DNA from: Luidia sarsii
Lineage: Eukaryota; Echinodermata; Asteroidea; Paxillosida; Luidiidae
Length of the DNA stretch: 64,000 nt
Direction of reading: 5' to 3'
NCBI GenBank assembly: GCA_949987565.1
Contig: OX465104.1
Span: 14,012,241 to 14,076,240, forward strand
This document shows positions 29,746-42,540 of this stretch, in pieces. The notes beneath the pieces were generated by a model. That model was not told where the DNA came from, did no database searches, and was given only the letters and a program-made list of their open reading frames with translations. A program made the translations under genes and the position numbers. The number at the start of each line of letters is the position of its first letter. Positions within the stretch are counted from its first letter, which is position 1.

Positions 29746-30474
29746 TGAGACGAATCGGGGAAAATGGCCAAAATATCCGGCCAGCGACGGCAGTGAGAGC
29801 GTAGTTTCGGCAGGTAGGTAGCAGACGGCACTGCCGATCTCGTGTGCCGAGAATGAAGGCTCTTTTTGCTCATCTGTTGGCGAAATGCGTAATTATTTAT
29901 CGAATGTTGTCAGCAATATTCTTGTGTTGTGTTGTACATTTTTCTGTGCAGCGTTCGTTCCATGGTGAAAGCCGGGTTTTGCGCATTGTTCACCGTGACA
30001 ATGGCAGAAACGATCCCGACATTGACTCGTGAAGAAAACTATGAACATCTCGGCCATTTGGCTGAATTGTTTCTCTCTTAGAAGTCACATTAATGAGAGA
30101 GGAATGTGACATTAAAAACGTCCCCGTTGAGTGTGGAGGGTTCGTGATGTATTTTATCATTTCATTTGTAATTGTATTGTATCAACCACCTTCCTCCATG
30201 TATCAACACAGGAAGCTCTCTTCCCTAAAAATAACGTGGTTCGTCGAATGTTTTGATAATGATTGACAATGAAAGAGCATGGATAGAGAGAGGCAGAGAG
30301 CATAGCGAATTCTAATTCGATGTCTCCCTGGTTTTGTATATCACTACTACTTAACTAGTACTACACTAGTAGTACTAGTTTGTATCTAGTACTTAGTTAA
30401 TACTAATTACTAAAATACTAGTACTTAGTCCCACTAATTACTGGGCTGCTAGGAGTAGGACTAGGAGCTCCCCT

Positions 30475-30905
30475 GAAACAATTTGTGTGTTGATCTGTCG
30501 CACTAGCGTCCCACTGCGTCTAATATAGTATTAGTAAAACAGACATTCTCAACAGATGACCTTAAAAGTGCCCGATATTGCATCAAAAGATTCAATAAAA
30601 GCACCTGCCGGAGTGCCGGATTCTACACAGGTCAAGATGAACAAATGGTATTTCAGCGATTAATTTTTGGATTGCAATTCCGACAAAATGTCTCCTTTGT
30701 CGGCATCGGACATGTCGAGTTGTTAAAAACACAATATGTTTGTACACCGTGTACATGATGTAAATCTCATCATGTGCTTTAGCAACGAGCCCACATACAA
30801 ACCATATTACACGAAGACTGGGTACTAAACTTTGAGAATGTCTGTTTTACTATATCAGACACTGTGGGACGCGAGTGCGACAGATCAACACAAAATCCTT
30901 TAGTC
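30475..30905. mobile_element. Inverted-repeat (foldback) element, ~430 bp
   Basis: GTGTTGATCTGTCGCACT at 30487 and, inverted, AGTGCGACAGATCAACAC near 30880 define arms of about 75-80 bp with a few mismatches. They also share AAAACAGACATTCTCAA. The ~270-bp spacer has no coding potential. TAGTACTAG-rich low-complexity DNA flanks it. Confidence 0.7.
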
Positions 30906-31417
30906 ACTTATTCTTTACTGCATACTGCACATGTATGGTTTTTGTACGTATCAGAAATATTTTCAGACAGTGCAGGAGAAGCAAAACGAGTGAACTACAA
31001 CAGTACAAGTAACCGTAGTAAGAATGACTATTGAATGTATCTATCAGCAGTGCTAAAAGTAAACAGTTAGTACTAGTAAGTAGTACTTAGTAGTACTGTA
31101 CATGTACTACTAGTACTAGCAGTAGTACCACAAGTGGAGGGGCATTAGTTAGGGCATAGAGCAAGGAACCTTGCTCTAGTCTATGGTTAGGACACTACTG
31201 TGTTGCATTCAACCACTATAGCACAGGTTTTTATGTATGCGGTGCGGATGTGGATTTAAGTTGCACCAAGGCCATGTTCTGCACCCACAGTGAGTCACTG
31301 TTTGGGTAGCCCTCTTCAACCATAATCTCATAGAAGAATAAATAAATGGAAGACAAAACAAATTCACACATTTGAATAAAAGGGCCTGGCATCTGAATGC
31401 CCACAAGATGCCCGATG

Positions 31418-31470
31418 CCTCTGAGAAAGGTCCTGCTTGGATGATGGGATGAAAACATCAAGCCCTCTAC
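31418..31470 (-). repeat. Penelope-tail tag
   Basis: CTCTGAGAAAGGTCCTGCTT then GAAAACATCAAGCCCTC, reverse orientation relative to the plus-strand tag, with a small insertion. Confidence 0.65.
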
Positions 31471-31908
31471 AATTTCTGAGGTTCGCTTTTTTTGGTCATT
31501 TGAGAGTTGAGACGATGCGCAGTTTGCAGCAAGTTGAAAGATTTAAGAAAAAAAAACCGATGACGTTGGCTGTCAATTTTGTTTTCACTTCAAATCCAAT
31601 GCATTGTAACAAGTGCGGAGAATAAATGATGGATCACTGAAAGGGCCAACTTTTTGTGTGATAACACAAATGATGACCAGTGCACATTGAGCAGGAGCAG
31701 ACATGTCATTGATTTCAATAGTAAAGTACCGGTATATACCACAGCTGACTTTTCCATTTAAATGCCTGCGACATGGAATGGAAATGTCACCTACCTTTAT
31801 TTCCACAAAGCTCGAGACTTGTGGCAAGTGTAATGACTTGGATTTTCTCTACGTTGAAAACCAAATTCATCACTCTTAGTCTAATCAGTGGGAAATAAAA
31901 TCATTAGG

Positions 31909-32092
31909 CTAAAGCCGCATTTCCACTGGACTTATTTTGGTCAAAGTAACCGAGACGATGGTTGCTTTTCCTATTTTAAGTCCAGTGGAAACGGCCCACG
32001 TTTATTTGCGACGTGATTATTTGGCCTGTGTGGACACGACAAAAAAAAACCCGGTTTTGAATCGCGATTATTTTCGTAGTGGGAACGGCCCC
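31909..32092. mobile_element. Degenerate relative of the 36.4-kb MITE
   Basis: Starts TAAAGCCGCATTTCCACTGG, close to the terminal repeat at 36381, and repeats TTTTAAGTCCAGTGGAAA at about 31972. The right end reads GTAGTGGGAACGGCCCC rather than a clean inverse of the left. A matching right-end piece, GGCCGTTCCCACTACG, lies inverted at 49077. Confidence 0.6.
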
Positions 32093-33397
32093 CATGTGTA
32101 CACTAGTTACCTACATTACATGTACACTGTAGCTACATACCGTACGTATATAATCATGTACTGTACATGTACATACAGTAGCTTGTTTACTCTGAAATTT
32201 GCACATTAACAGTTGACTGCATTACCATTCTTGAAGTCTGTGAGTCACATTTCTCCAACAATGAAGATAACAAAGTCTATTGCATTTACGGTACTGCACC
32301 ACCCTCTGTAGTCAAAGAAAACCAAGAAGAGAGAACCCTTCATTGCAATGATAGCATGCCAAGAAGTACATGTAGCCAGACAGTTACTTTCTTGGCACTG
32401 TTTGTACACTGTACATGGCATGTTCTCCCTTAGTCAGGCATTGCCAACTGGCCAACACATCCATCTCTGTCTTTTGCAACTGCCATACTTCCATCTGCCC
32501 ATTTCTTGATATCATCTGTCCATGCTGTCTGTGCACCCTCTTCCGTACATTTTCTTCACAAATCGAAACATGATTGCCCTATTACCTTTTCATGTTGAGT
32601 ATACCATCAATTCATTTACATAATTTTGTTCCAATTTGTTTTATTCAGTTACAAGTTGGTAAAATATTAGTAAAAATTATTGTGTTTACAACAGTACGGT
32701 AGACCCACATACTGTACATGTACATGTACATGTATGTACGTGCACTGCACTGCACATACATATTTTTCATAGAGTTAAAGGTTTATTTGCCGTGTAGATT
32801 GTTCCAGCTGATTTTCAATTGCAGTTGCCACAAGAGCTATTCATGATTTTCCGAGAAACACTTCACCAAAATTGCATTCTAGGCATATCCCTGTAAGTTT
32901 GTACATGTAAATCAAGTTCACTACAATGTTTGATTTCCCGATCTATATTGATTTTCAAAATGTACAGTAGTTTGAAATGATCCATTTTGTGTGATCCCTG
33001 AACTGCTGTAGCCAGGTTTTCAACAAATACTTTTTTTGCATCTTAATTAAAATGGGGGTGTGATCTCTGGAGGTGCATTTTGACAGTCCATAGTTGAATG
33101 CTTCTGACTGGCACCTCCACCCCTGCAAAGATGGTTGACTGTCTGAGAAATGCGCCATCTAAGGGCTAGATAGCATTTAGGTGGTGAGAGCAGAGAGCGT
33201 TGATAAAATAATGTTAAGCCAGAGGTCTCAAAATCACATACAATTTTCTGTGCCATTTTCCCCCAAAACCATGTGGAGATTATTTTTAGTACACTGTATA
33301 AGTATGACATGATGTGGAGATTCACAGAGGAGTGACTGTACCGGTATCTTTGTGAACGTTACTTTTTGGGTTGAGTTTGATAGTATCCCTGCTTCAC

Positions 33398-33646
33398 TTA
33401 ATACTTGATGTGCAGATGAGTATAGGCAAACAGTACCCCCAGTCCCCAGATGGTTTCCATTCCCAAAGTCAAGTACCGGGCACTGTACTTGTACATGTAT
33501 CGTAAAGGAATGAAGAAAATGCCGACTGGAAGTCCAATAACAAAGGAATCTACTTTCTGCATATCCTTCGGAAGGACGAGAAGGAGAGAAGAGGCAGATG
33601 ATAGTGAAGCACCGACAAAAATAGTACTCCAGTACAACCCTATCAT
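33398..33646 (-). CDS. Small hydrophobic ORF, hypothetical
   Basis: 82 residues with three strongly hydrophobic segments (about 4-26, 36-50 and 66-78) separated by short charged stretches (PKDMQKVD; YMYKYSARY). This looks more like a membrane protein than most random frames here. The frame stays open a little upstream of the ATG. Part of it is encoded by TACATGTA-like repeat (33486-33500), which argues for caution. I do not recognise it. Confidence 0.25.
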   Translation of the reverse strand: MIGLYWSTIFVGASLSSASSLLLVLPKDMQKVDSFVIGLPVGIFFIPLRYMYKYSARYLTLGMETIWGLGVLFAYTHLHIKY

Positions 33647-36380
33647 TTTGATGGGGCTTGTTGTCCAAGTGTGTAAACTTGCATAATTGTAGTGGCTAGA
33701 CTGGTCAAGTATGGAGAATGTGACTTCCGTCTGGATTTGTGTCTATATGACATTGGACACAGGAAATGTTGTAATATATGCAGGGGTGAGCTGACCATAC
33801 ATTATAGACTGGATATTCAGCACTCAGTAGAGCTCTGTAAGCTGTGCATAGCTCTGCATGCCCATTCCAGACACAGGTCAACTGTTATCACAATAACATC
33901 TTTCATGTATAAAGTTAATGCTAAAATAATGTACATGTATTTACACTTACAGACTACCGGTACTCAAGTGATACAATACATGTATACACTAAAATGTAGA
34001 CTTTATGAACTCTCAACAAATTACATAAATTCATTCCAGAGATTTGAAGAACTGTTGCAAGCTGTTTTGTGACTAGCTTGTGATGCTAATGACATTAAAA
34101 ACTCATTTTCAAAGGGAATGCATGTAGAGGACCTGCCATTGTGTTCCTGGCTTGACCTTTCCCAAAGGTCCAGCTACAAGTACAGGATCGAAACATCAGT
34201 TCAATTTAGGAAAATTGATGAAAGAATGTTTTTGGATGGAGGATGCCCCTTCTGTGTTTGCTTTGTCGTTGGTTAGAGTTTCAAAATATGCCAGTGTCTG
34301 GGAAATCAGAGCTACTTATGATGTACGTTGCAGTGCGTGAGCAATTGTATGCCTCTGTTATGCCTGACACTTTGCTGGGGTAGGCAGGGCTATCATTGCA
34401 GTGTTAAAGATTATGTAGGTCTAATTGAGCACATGCAAAAGTAATTAGAGCCTCTTTTTGCATCTGTGATTTGTAACTCCTGGGCAGTACCGTGGTACAG
34501 CATTGTACAGTACATACTGTATAATGTACATGTACGTGTGCTTGCATGCAGTATTCACTCTAAAGTTTCTCAAAAAATAAATGTATCTATTTTTGTGAGT
34601 TACCGGTAGACATACACACTGTAATGTACATGTACATGTACACTATACATGTACGTACATGTACATGGATTAGGATGGAGTAAAGGAAGTTAAAATTTGT
34701 CTCAGCACCCCCCCCCCAAAAAAAAAAAAAAAAAAAAAAAAATAACCCACCAAAATTTGATGATAATGAATACTGTTGTATGGGTAGGCAAAAGAACATT
34801 CAAATCAGCAGAATTTAAGCATAATTGGGTACTTTCTCATACAAAAAACCAGCATGAACTCTGATAAAGGACATTGCTGCATTTCAAAATGTGTATTTTT
34901 TGACTTTCCTGTTATGGTTTGTATTAATTTGTTTGTCCTGGCATGTCTAGAAAAACTAGATCAAAACTCACTCTTGATCAGCCAACCCTATCTCCTCAGT
35001 TTCAACCACTTTGTAAGCCAATACAAAATAAACAAATACGAAAACCAACTTACTTGATGACTTTACAGTCATGCAGTCAATTGAAGCAAAAACATGTATA
35101 TTTAGATCTCTCAAATTTAGCAGGCCTGATAATCTGATAAGTTGATAACAAAAGTGATTTTTTTTTATCCCGCTAGGATCAAAATTATACTCCCTCTAAA
35201 CGCTTCAACCTTGCTTTGTGGTCATTTAATCAGTAAGCTGTTTGGCAACACGTTTGTATTACTTCATGTCAAAAATTAAGATCTACAAAAATACATTTGA
35301 AATTAATTAACTTGCTTATACAAATTTGTTGTCAGGGCCTGTGACTAGTCTACAGCAAGGAAAAGGTCAGACTTGAGTTGGTTGACCATTTATCAGTGTA
35401 TTTACATAACAGGTACAGTACAAACTACAAACAATTATACTGTACGTTTGTATGACATGTACTTGTACACGTATGGACTTTGCAAGTTTCTCATTTGTCA
35501 CTACACGTTTTAGGAATGGTTTGGATACACTGAGGTCAAGGAATTGGCATCGAACAATGATCAAATGGTCAAGCATATCAGTATGAACTGTGAACTTTGA
35601 ATGCAGAATTTGGATACAGATGGGGCACCCCAGTATTCTGATTGCCGTCATTTGTTTTGCTTTAATCAAATTTATAAAAATCTGCAAATGTTTGTCGCCT
35701 CCCCTCAATGATATGTCTTATACAAGCCCAGACATGTCACTAAAAAGATGGAGAGGGGTTACATAAACACGTGCATTTAGTGGTTATACAATTGGATTGG
35801 CCTGAAAAACACGAGGTCGTTGCATTTTACCAACACGGCGCAGTGGTGACGCACTTGCTGCTCCAGCGACATTTTCGTCCAAGTTCCCCTGACGCACTTC
35901 GCTTTGGAACCGAGGCTGATGTGTAAGCACTTGTAAGGTACATGTCCATATACAGTATTTCTGATGGGAAGTCTTTTATGAATGCTCTCTTGTTTACCGG
36001 TTATCAAACTGGTTAAGTCCTTGTCCTTGAGGTGGACTTTCACAATGGAGAATGGTAAAAATACATTTAAGTTTTCAGTGATGTGAAAGAAAAACACCCA
36101 AGTGCCTCCTAAAATAGACTTTGCAATCCAAATATAAAATTGAAGAATATGAGATGTTTCATTGTTGGAGCATTTTGCAGTATCAGGATACAGTGTACGT
36201 TAATTTAGCTCTTCTAAACTCAGGAACATATTTAAAATAGCATGGAACAAGTACCATACGGGTACATACAAACAAACACTGCCTTTTGCATACACAGTAT
36301 GTGTGTATATAATTGATATGGGTTTCCCTCAACCCGTGTGGTCAACTGTGGCTGCCTTGTCAGGATACTGACCCTACTTA

Positions 36381-36916
36381 AGCCGCGTCCGCACTGGACT
36401 TAAAATGGGTAAACTAACCGAGCAAATGGGTAAATTGACCATTTTAAGTCCAGTGCGGACAGCCAGAAAGTTTTCCTCCCAGGTAACTTACCCGACTCCA
36501 GTGGGTAGTTTAACCGACCAACTTCTGCCCGGTTAAATTGACCAGGTCAGTTTAACCGAGCCGAAAAGTCCAATCCGGACACGACGTCTCGGTAAACGAC
36601 TCGGTAAAAAACCACATCCGGCGCCCCGCATTGCCAGAGGCCCTAAATACCACGTGACGTGCCATGGTCCCAATACAACAATGTTGTTTACTTTTCGAGC
36701 AGGGTCGACGTGTCGTAGTTTTATGGTATTTACATCCGGTGAAAGGTCACCACCATAGCGCCCTCTTGCGTTTATACGCGCCAGTCGGTTAGTTTTACTG
36801 CGTCGTCTCGGTTAGTTTACCCGAGTCGAAAGTCCAAGTGCGGACGCCGGGAAGATTTACCCATTGGAATGTTACCCACGGGCTCGGTAAAAAATAAGTC
36901 CAGTGCGGACGCGGCT
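36381..36916. mobile_element. MITE with 3-bp TTA duplication, Harbinger-like
   Basis: Terminal inverted repeats AGCCGCGTCCGCACTGGACT and its exact inverse AGTCCAGTGCGGACGCGGCT bound 536 bp, flanked on both sides by TTA (36378-36380 and 36917-36919). A TWA duplication is typical of PIF/Harbinger transposons. Inside, the GTCC...GGAC core recurs several times (near 36456, 36567 and 36828), each with TTAACCGA/GGTTA-type sequence. No transposase. Confidence 0.8.
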
Positions 36917-38691
36917 TTAGTCAGTACTGGATGTTGTGCATACATGTACTTGTACATGTACTATTGCACATACTGCATGTAATGACATCAGTTGGGGTTT
37001 AGAAATTAGAGTGCTTCTGCATGTGGTCAACAGCAGTTCATTGATTGTTGTGGCGAGCACGTGTTGATTACCCATAGTACATGTACTTACCCTATGTGAG
37101 TGTCTAAAACTTGCTGAAATGTACAAAAACATAGTACATAACTAACTGCTTACTGGTAAATGTGCAGTTTGTGATCTGCACTCACAGTCACACCAGTGTG
37201 TTGCGATGTACCGGTACAGTGTGAACCAGAACCAGACTTCAAGAAGGCATGTACATTGTACATGTACATGTACTGTACATGCACTATGATTGATTATATT
37301 TTTGTGTACGTGTAAATGTGTGTATTTACATGTATTGCTACCCTGGTATATTTTCATGTACATGTAGGTCTAGTCTACATGTTGTACATGTACATGTGTA
37401 CTGTACCTAATTAGATACAGTATCTACTTAGGTAAGACACTGTACTGTATCTATAGTGTCTTATTCAACTGCATGACATTCTGAAAAACTTGCACCATAA
37501 TATTTTAATACGTTCATACATGTAGAAATTGGAAAAGTACTGTAAGCTCTACATACATGCATCAATGCACATTTTCTATGTACGCTTTGTACATATGCAG
37601 CTCCAATTTAACGCAATAGTCACAATGGTGCCCTTAAAGGTTTACTGCAGTGCTGTTTAAAAGATTCTATTGTACACATAACAAACCATGTATTTCTGTC
37701 ATCGTACCGCCATTCACTCAGAGAAAAAATGCTCTGCCTTTTCACAAAGGCGCTCCATTTATTCAAAGCATGTGTCCATTTTTGGTTCACAATGATACCG
37801 GTACATGCCCTGCATTCATGGCTGTGTGATGTATCTCACTGGGCTCAAAATCAACTCAACCAGGAAATTCAAGCAGAATTAGATATACAGTGCACGTACA
37901 TTAGTACAGTCATGTACATTGTAGTTGTACACTGCCCACAACTGTCCCCTATTGGATTGTGTACAAATGGACTCCATTCAGACAGTGTCTGTATTAAGCA
38001 TTTTTATTCCCCCACCCCTACATGTAGCTTCCCTGTCATACTTTTCCCATCCATCCTGCCGTCTTTCACCCCAAAGCAGCAAACCCCACAGCAGCTTTGC
38101 AGCCAATTGCCCCAGTGCTGCCATCGCACACTCCACTTGAAGTGGTCATCGTCCTTCACGTGTACGGGCTCTCAAAAACACCCAACCACTTCTACTTTTT
38201 TGCCAGTACTCAAAAATTACGGATGGGTTACCGAGCCATCAGATCGTGCCGAATATCACCGTGTGTAAAATTGTCATACCTAGGCTGTTTGTTTTTTTGC
38301 CCAGTTACCGTGCAAGAGCGGCTGAAATTCTACCAGTCTGCAGTGTTTAACAATAACAACCACTCAGCTTTTCACTCAACTGAGCACTTTTTAAAGATGT
38401 GTGACCGGGTACATGTACTTATATTTCGGTCCTGTCATCTGCTGGTACATGTACAAATTGTACATGTCGGTTACTTTAAAACAAAATGTTTTCCATTAAA
38501 ATTTTATGCAATTCTGAGGGTAGCCCTCGGCTCTCAGGTGTTTCAGAAAGGCCGCATGGTTGTGGTGTTGAAGGTTTGGGGATTTATGTAGTGTATTGTA
38601 GTGCAGGGATTAACAAATAAAGAAATATTTAAAGGAAAAATTTACTGGGATCTTCTTTACAAATTTTTGGGAAATGGCAAAGAAAACTTGG

Positions 38692-38765
38692 ACTGGACCA
38701 GGACTTGAACCGGATACCTCTGGTTTTGCATACCAGTGCTCTTACCGTCTGAGCTATCCAGCCCT
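38692..38765 (-). repeat. tRNA-like SINE head (tRNA-Cys-like)
   Basis: On the minus strand a tRNA-like fold runs GGGCTGGATAGCTCAGACGG (A box TAGCTCAG) through an anticodon arm CTGGT/ACCAG with anticodon GCA to GGTTCAAGTCC (B box). The acceptor stem does not pair and there is flanking shared sequence with other copies, so I call a SINE, not a tRNA gene. Confidence 0.7.
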
Positions 38766-39252
38766 TAGATGGCAGCCTGCCCAAATAGTCTATGACAAGT
38801 TATTTATTCTGCACTGAAACTAAAAGGCCCATCACAACTACGAAATGATTACCCATCGGAACGATGGATTAACAATCGTAATCAAATGCAAAAAACAAAT
38901 GCAAGTTTTTGTTAAATCATGTGTCAGTCGTCAGAACTGTTCCACCTCTATCATAATTTGTGATTGTGCATTTCTGATGTTGTTGGTTAATATTGGAAAT
39001 GATATTCAAATTCACCTAATGGTAGTGAAACACAAATGTTTTTATTTTTTACAAAGGGTAAAATGATATAATCACTCACAAGTTGCATTTTTAATGCAAA
39101 GTTCTGTTCAATTTTCCATTTGTGGTTTTTGTTTATGTGTAGTCTGGACCAATGAACCTGATTTTTGTGTGCATATCACTGTGCTACCAGCCTATTCACC
39201 GGTCTCGTGACCCACGTTGGTCTGTCCTTCTGTTTGCAACCTTCTGACTCAC

Positions 39253-39421
39253 CTGGTCTGCCCCCATTAATATAGACGGTTGTGACTTGTCTGTTGCCAC
39301 CATCGCTGTTTCTATCGCGGCCGTTTGGACAGCGAGGACTGGGTGCTGAGGACCCATCCACTTGGTGCAAGAGTGCTTCTGCCCCCTGGAGAGAGCCTCT
39401 CACCTTGCCTTTAGAGATTAG
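39253..39421 (-). CDS. Isolated candidate coding exon, unknown gene
   Basis: On the minus strand a T-rich tract and TTTTCAG precede 39421, and a perfect GTGAGT donor follows 39253. The 169 bases between are open in one frame (LISKGKVRGSLQGAEALLHQ onward, ending VYINGGRPG) and more GC-rich than the surroundings. I do not recognise the protein. No partner exons were found on this strand, so it may be an exon of a gene nested in a long intron, or chance. Confidence 0.3.
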
Positions 39422-41639
39422 CTGAAAACAAAAACAAAATAAAACGAGGAGAAATAAAGGCACAGTGATTTTGTGGAGGGCCCCCAATTCCCTTTCTCTG
39501 ATGTTGCTTACGCAGCAAGATTTACATGTACCTAAACCTATCCAAACGTTTTCCTGCCCTCCCCACCTCCAAATTAGAAATCACGAGATAGCAGTGTGGA
39601 ATGGATGCTGATTCTCAGCATGGGATAGGTTTGAGGTCATTGACAATGATGTATTCACTCCGGCAATCACGGGACACTCAGACATGTCAGTTATTTATTC
39701 TGAGCGGTGTTGATGCAGCGGGTTAGCGAGCTTATCACCCTCAGTGTCATGGAAGGGAATGCGAACCTAGTCTTGATTTTGTTTTTCTTCCACGATGGCA
39801 GATGTGCACATAAATTCACCTTCCTTGAGGTCAATAGGCTGAGTACATCATGCTCATTGCACATTCCATAATACAAGTACATGTACAGTTATTTCCAGTC
39901 AGTTCAGGTTTTATTTTTCAAACTCCCACTTTTTTGTAAACACTTAAGACAATTTTAACAAATCTTACCCACAAGACTACAATACAGTGTATTTTGATAC
40001 AGGGTGGTATGTAAGATCTCTGTTTATCAGCTACATGTATCACTTCATAAGTTGGACATGTACATGTATCTTACTTTTCCTGCAGACAACTGTGCCAGTA
40101 TGTATTGTGAATTGTAATTAAGATTACAGTTCACCTGCCAGATGACCAATCAGACAAATTAACACGCAATGTTTAACTGTCAAATGCCTGCTCAGTCCCA
40201 CAAACATGTACATGTACAATTGTACAGCACACAAGGGTGGGGTGACCTGTCCTTGTGTTCAGTTGACTTGAATGATCGTCAATTTGTCATAACAGTCATC
40301 CACACATTGTAATAATATCGCCCTTCAATATTACAGTGTCTGTGATTGAATATCTTGTCAAACCAGTCATCTACTTGTGAGAAAAGCATATCGGTTAATA
40401 TTCCACTGATGAATATGAGGTTCTAGAGACCGATTTGAAAAGGTTGCCGAAGTTTAAGAATGGAAACCCACTATTAGCATAAACATTCTTCCCTGTTCTA
40501 TAACCATCCTCCATGCTATAACAAGATTGCCAACTGTTTCATGTGATGCTGACTGTGTTTGACTTTCATTTCAAAACTGGATGCTTAGAATATTTTGTTG
40601 GTGTCGACCCAATTTGATCAAGGGAGGCCTTTCATGCTTGAGCAAATTTTGTTGCACAAGCAACTCTAGGAAATATCTAGCTCAATTCAATAAATCTCAT
40701 GAGGATGCATAAGTGCATAAATGGAGTGCACCATATAATGCTTTTAATTAATTTAGTGAGTTAACAATTAAGTAGCTGCATACTGGTACATCATACATTT
40801 CATACAGTATACCGTGCTCACTCTGGAGAGATCTCCGACAGTTTTGTTTCCATGGCTACCCATTCTCCTGTCTCATTAAGAGGTTCTTGAAGTTGACACT
40901 GGTCATCCATTGTCAATCAGGTAGATGCAGAGCTGACAGTGTACTCCTACAGGTAAACGTGTCTTTCAAGCTTACACGGTTACACCCATGCCCTACGGCC
41001 TTCTCCACTCCCACGCTCTACTCTGTCAGGATATCCCTGACCATGCCTGATGTATAGTGCAGCGGTGCATCCATCTTTTCTTCCATCAAGTTTGATGGGG
41101 ACACGCCCTTCAGTAATTCAGTTCAGCTTTTATGAATTCCATCCTCACGCTTTTCACTTGGCCTCATTACCCTCATGCCATAGTTTTGATGGCTTGAAAT
41201 TTAAAATGAGCCATAGGCCTACCGGTACATGTACTGTAGCTGAAGGTTTGGTAGAAATATTAATATGCAGACTGTACATGTACATGTACAGTCTGTGTGT
41301 CCAGTACATCTATTTTTGTATATATATCACCGTATGTTGTCTGTGTTTGGAAGGTGATAAATCTCTGCATTAACTCCAGCATGGAAAATTGCATTCAAGG
41401 TTGATTTCGATTTTCTACGGATTCCTTTTTATATTACCTGTAGACAATTTTAATGCCCGGTATACAAAAATATTGTAAACTTTTTATGACCTCCTTAGGC
41501 CTCAATGCTCAACAAGCAAATTTTAAAACTGTACAAGGTCTAGCTGTCAAAAGCAGAATGCCAATGAAAATTGCTTTCAAGAATGGAATTTTTCAGACAA
41601 CCAATGGTTTTATTTTAAAGTCAATGTGAAACATGTATC

Positions 41640-42540
41640 TGTAGGTGTACAGGCATGTACACTGTACATACATGTGTAGAATGTTGACGTACATCATGTA
41701 CATGTACAGTACATGTAGAACTTACCGGTATACATGTATGTACATGTATTGTACATGTATGTACATGTACATAGAGATTATTAATAAGACTAGAGCTGAT
41801 GCTCCCATTCATTTACGTTAGTCGTTTTGAACGGCGTGCGAACACAGCGGCGCTGTTCGATTTATTCGACTATGCGAAAGCGTTATATAAAGCACTCACG
41901 CTCTCCGCAGTCCGGTTCATACGTGCAGGATTATTGTGGGCGTCTCATGCAATGTACAATGTACACGCACATTGTACTGTACATGTACACATGTACGTGC
42001 GCGTATGCATATATATGCGTCTGTGAGGTTCTAAACATGCTCAACCGCTCCTTTCTAGTCTTATTTAGAATCTCTATGGTACATGTACAGTATGTACACT
42101 ATACATACATGTACTGTACATGTATAGTACCCTATACACTATACATGTACATGTACATGTACTCATACTCTGGTATTCCCACTGTACAATGTACCAGTAG
42201 ACCTGTAGGTTGACATTCAATATGGCAGATGTTTGGTACTTTGGTACATGTACCGTACACCAAAATGCCATCATGTACCGGTACATGTACGTACATGTAC
42301 ATGCGTGTACACTGTACATGTGTGGTACGTGTACACGACATGTACGCTTGACACATACCGGTACATGTATATGTACATGTATGTTTGTACACATGTATAC
42401 ATGTACATGTGTTTTACGTTGTACACGTACATGTACTCGTGCATGCATTCAGTTTTAGCTACCCATCATGTGTGAGGACCATTGGCATACACATGTACAT
42501 GTAATTGCAATACATGTACAATGTACATGTATGTCAACAA
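41640..42540. repeat. Densest TACATGTA region
   Basis: Nearly 900 bases made largely of TACATGTA, GTACATGTAC and TGTACACTGTACA palindromes with variants. Overlapping open frames rich in Tyr, Met, His, Cys and Val arise on both strands from the repeat and should not be read as genes. Confidence 0.85.

Larger units (their letters stand above)
29038..36377. other. Intergenic/intronic DNA, first part
   Basis: No confident exon. Contents seen: the promoter-like block at 29640, TAGTACTAG-type low complexity (30330-30460, 31060-31130), the foldback at 30475, the MITE relative at 31909, the small hydrophobic frame at 33398, a weak tag at 34150-34203 and a C8/A25 tract at 34709-34742. If DCUN1D3 starts near 29.7 kb, this is its intron. 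Confidence 0.5.

Noticed and set aside
35777..35900. Minus-strand MSLEQQV resembling tektin MTLEQQV
   Set aside because: The match covers one short run; the residues on both sides do not follow the tektin sequence, so it looks like chance.
37729..38591. Two overlapping frames of 179 and 164 codons
   Set aside because: No domain, no hydrophobic or coiled pattern of note, part encoded by TACATGTA repeat, and both frames compete for the same DNA.
38692..38765. Possible genuine tRNA-Cys gene
   Set aside because: The acceptor stem does not pair and the sequence belongs to a multi-copy SINE family.
42074..42475. Long Tyr/Met/His/Cys-rich frames on both strands
   Set aside because: They are translations of the palindromic TACATGTA repeat, which is open on both strands.
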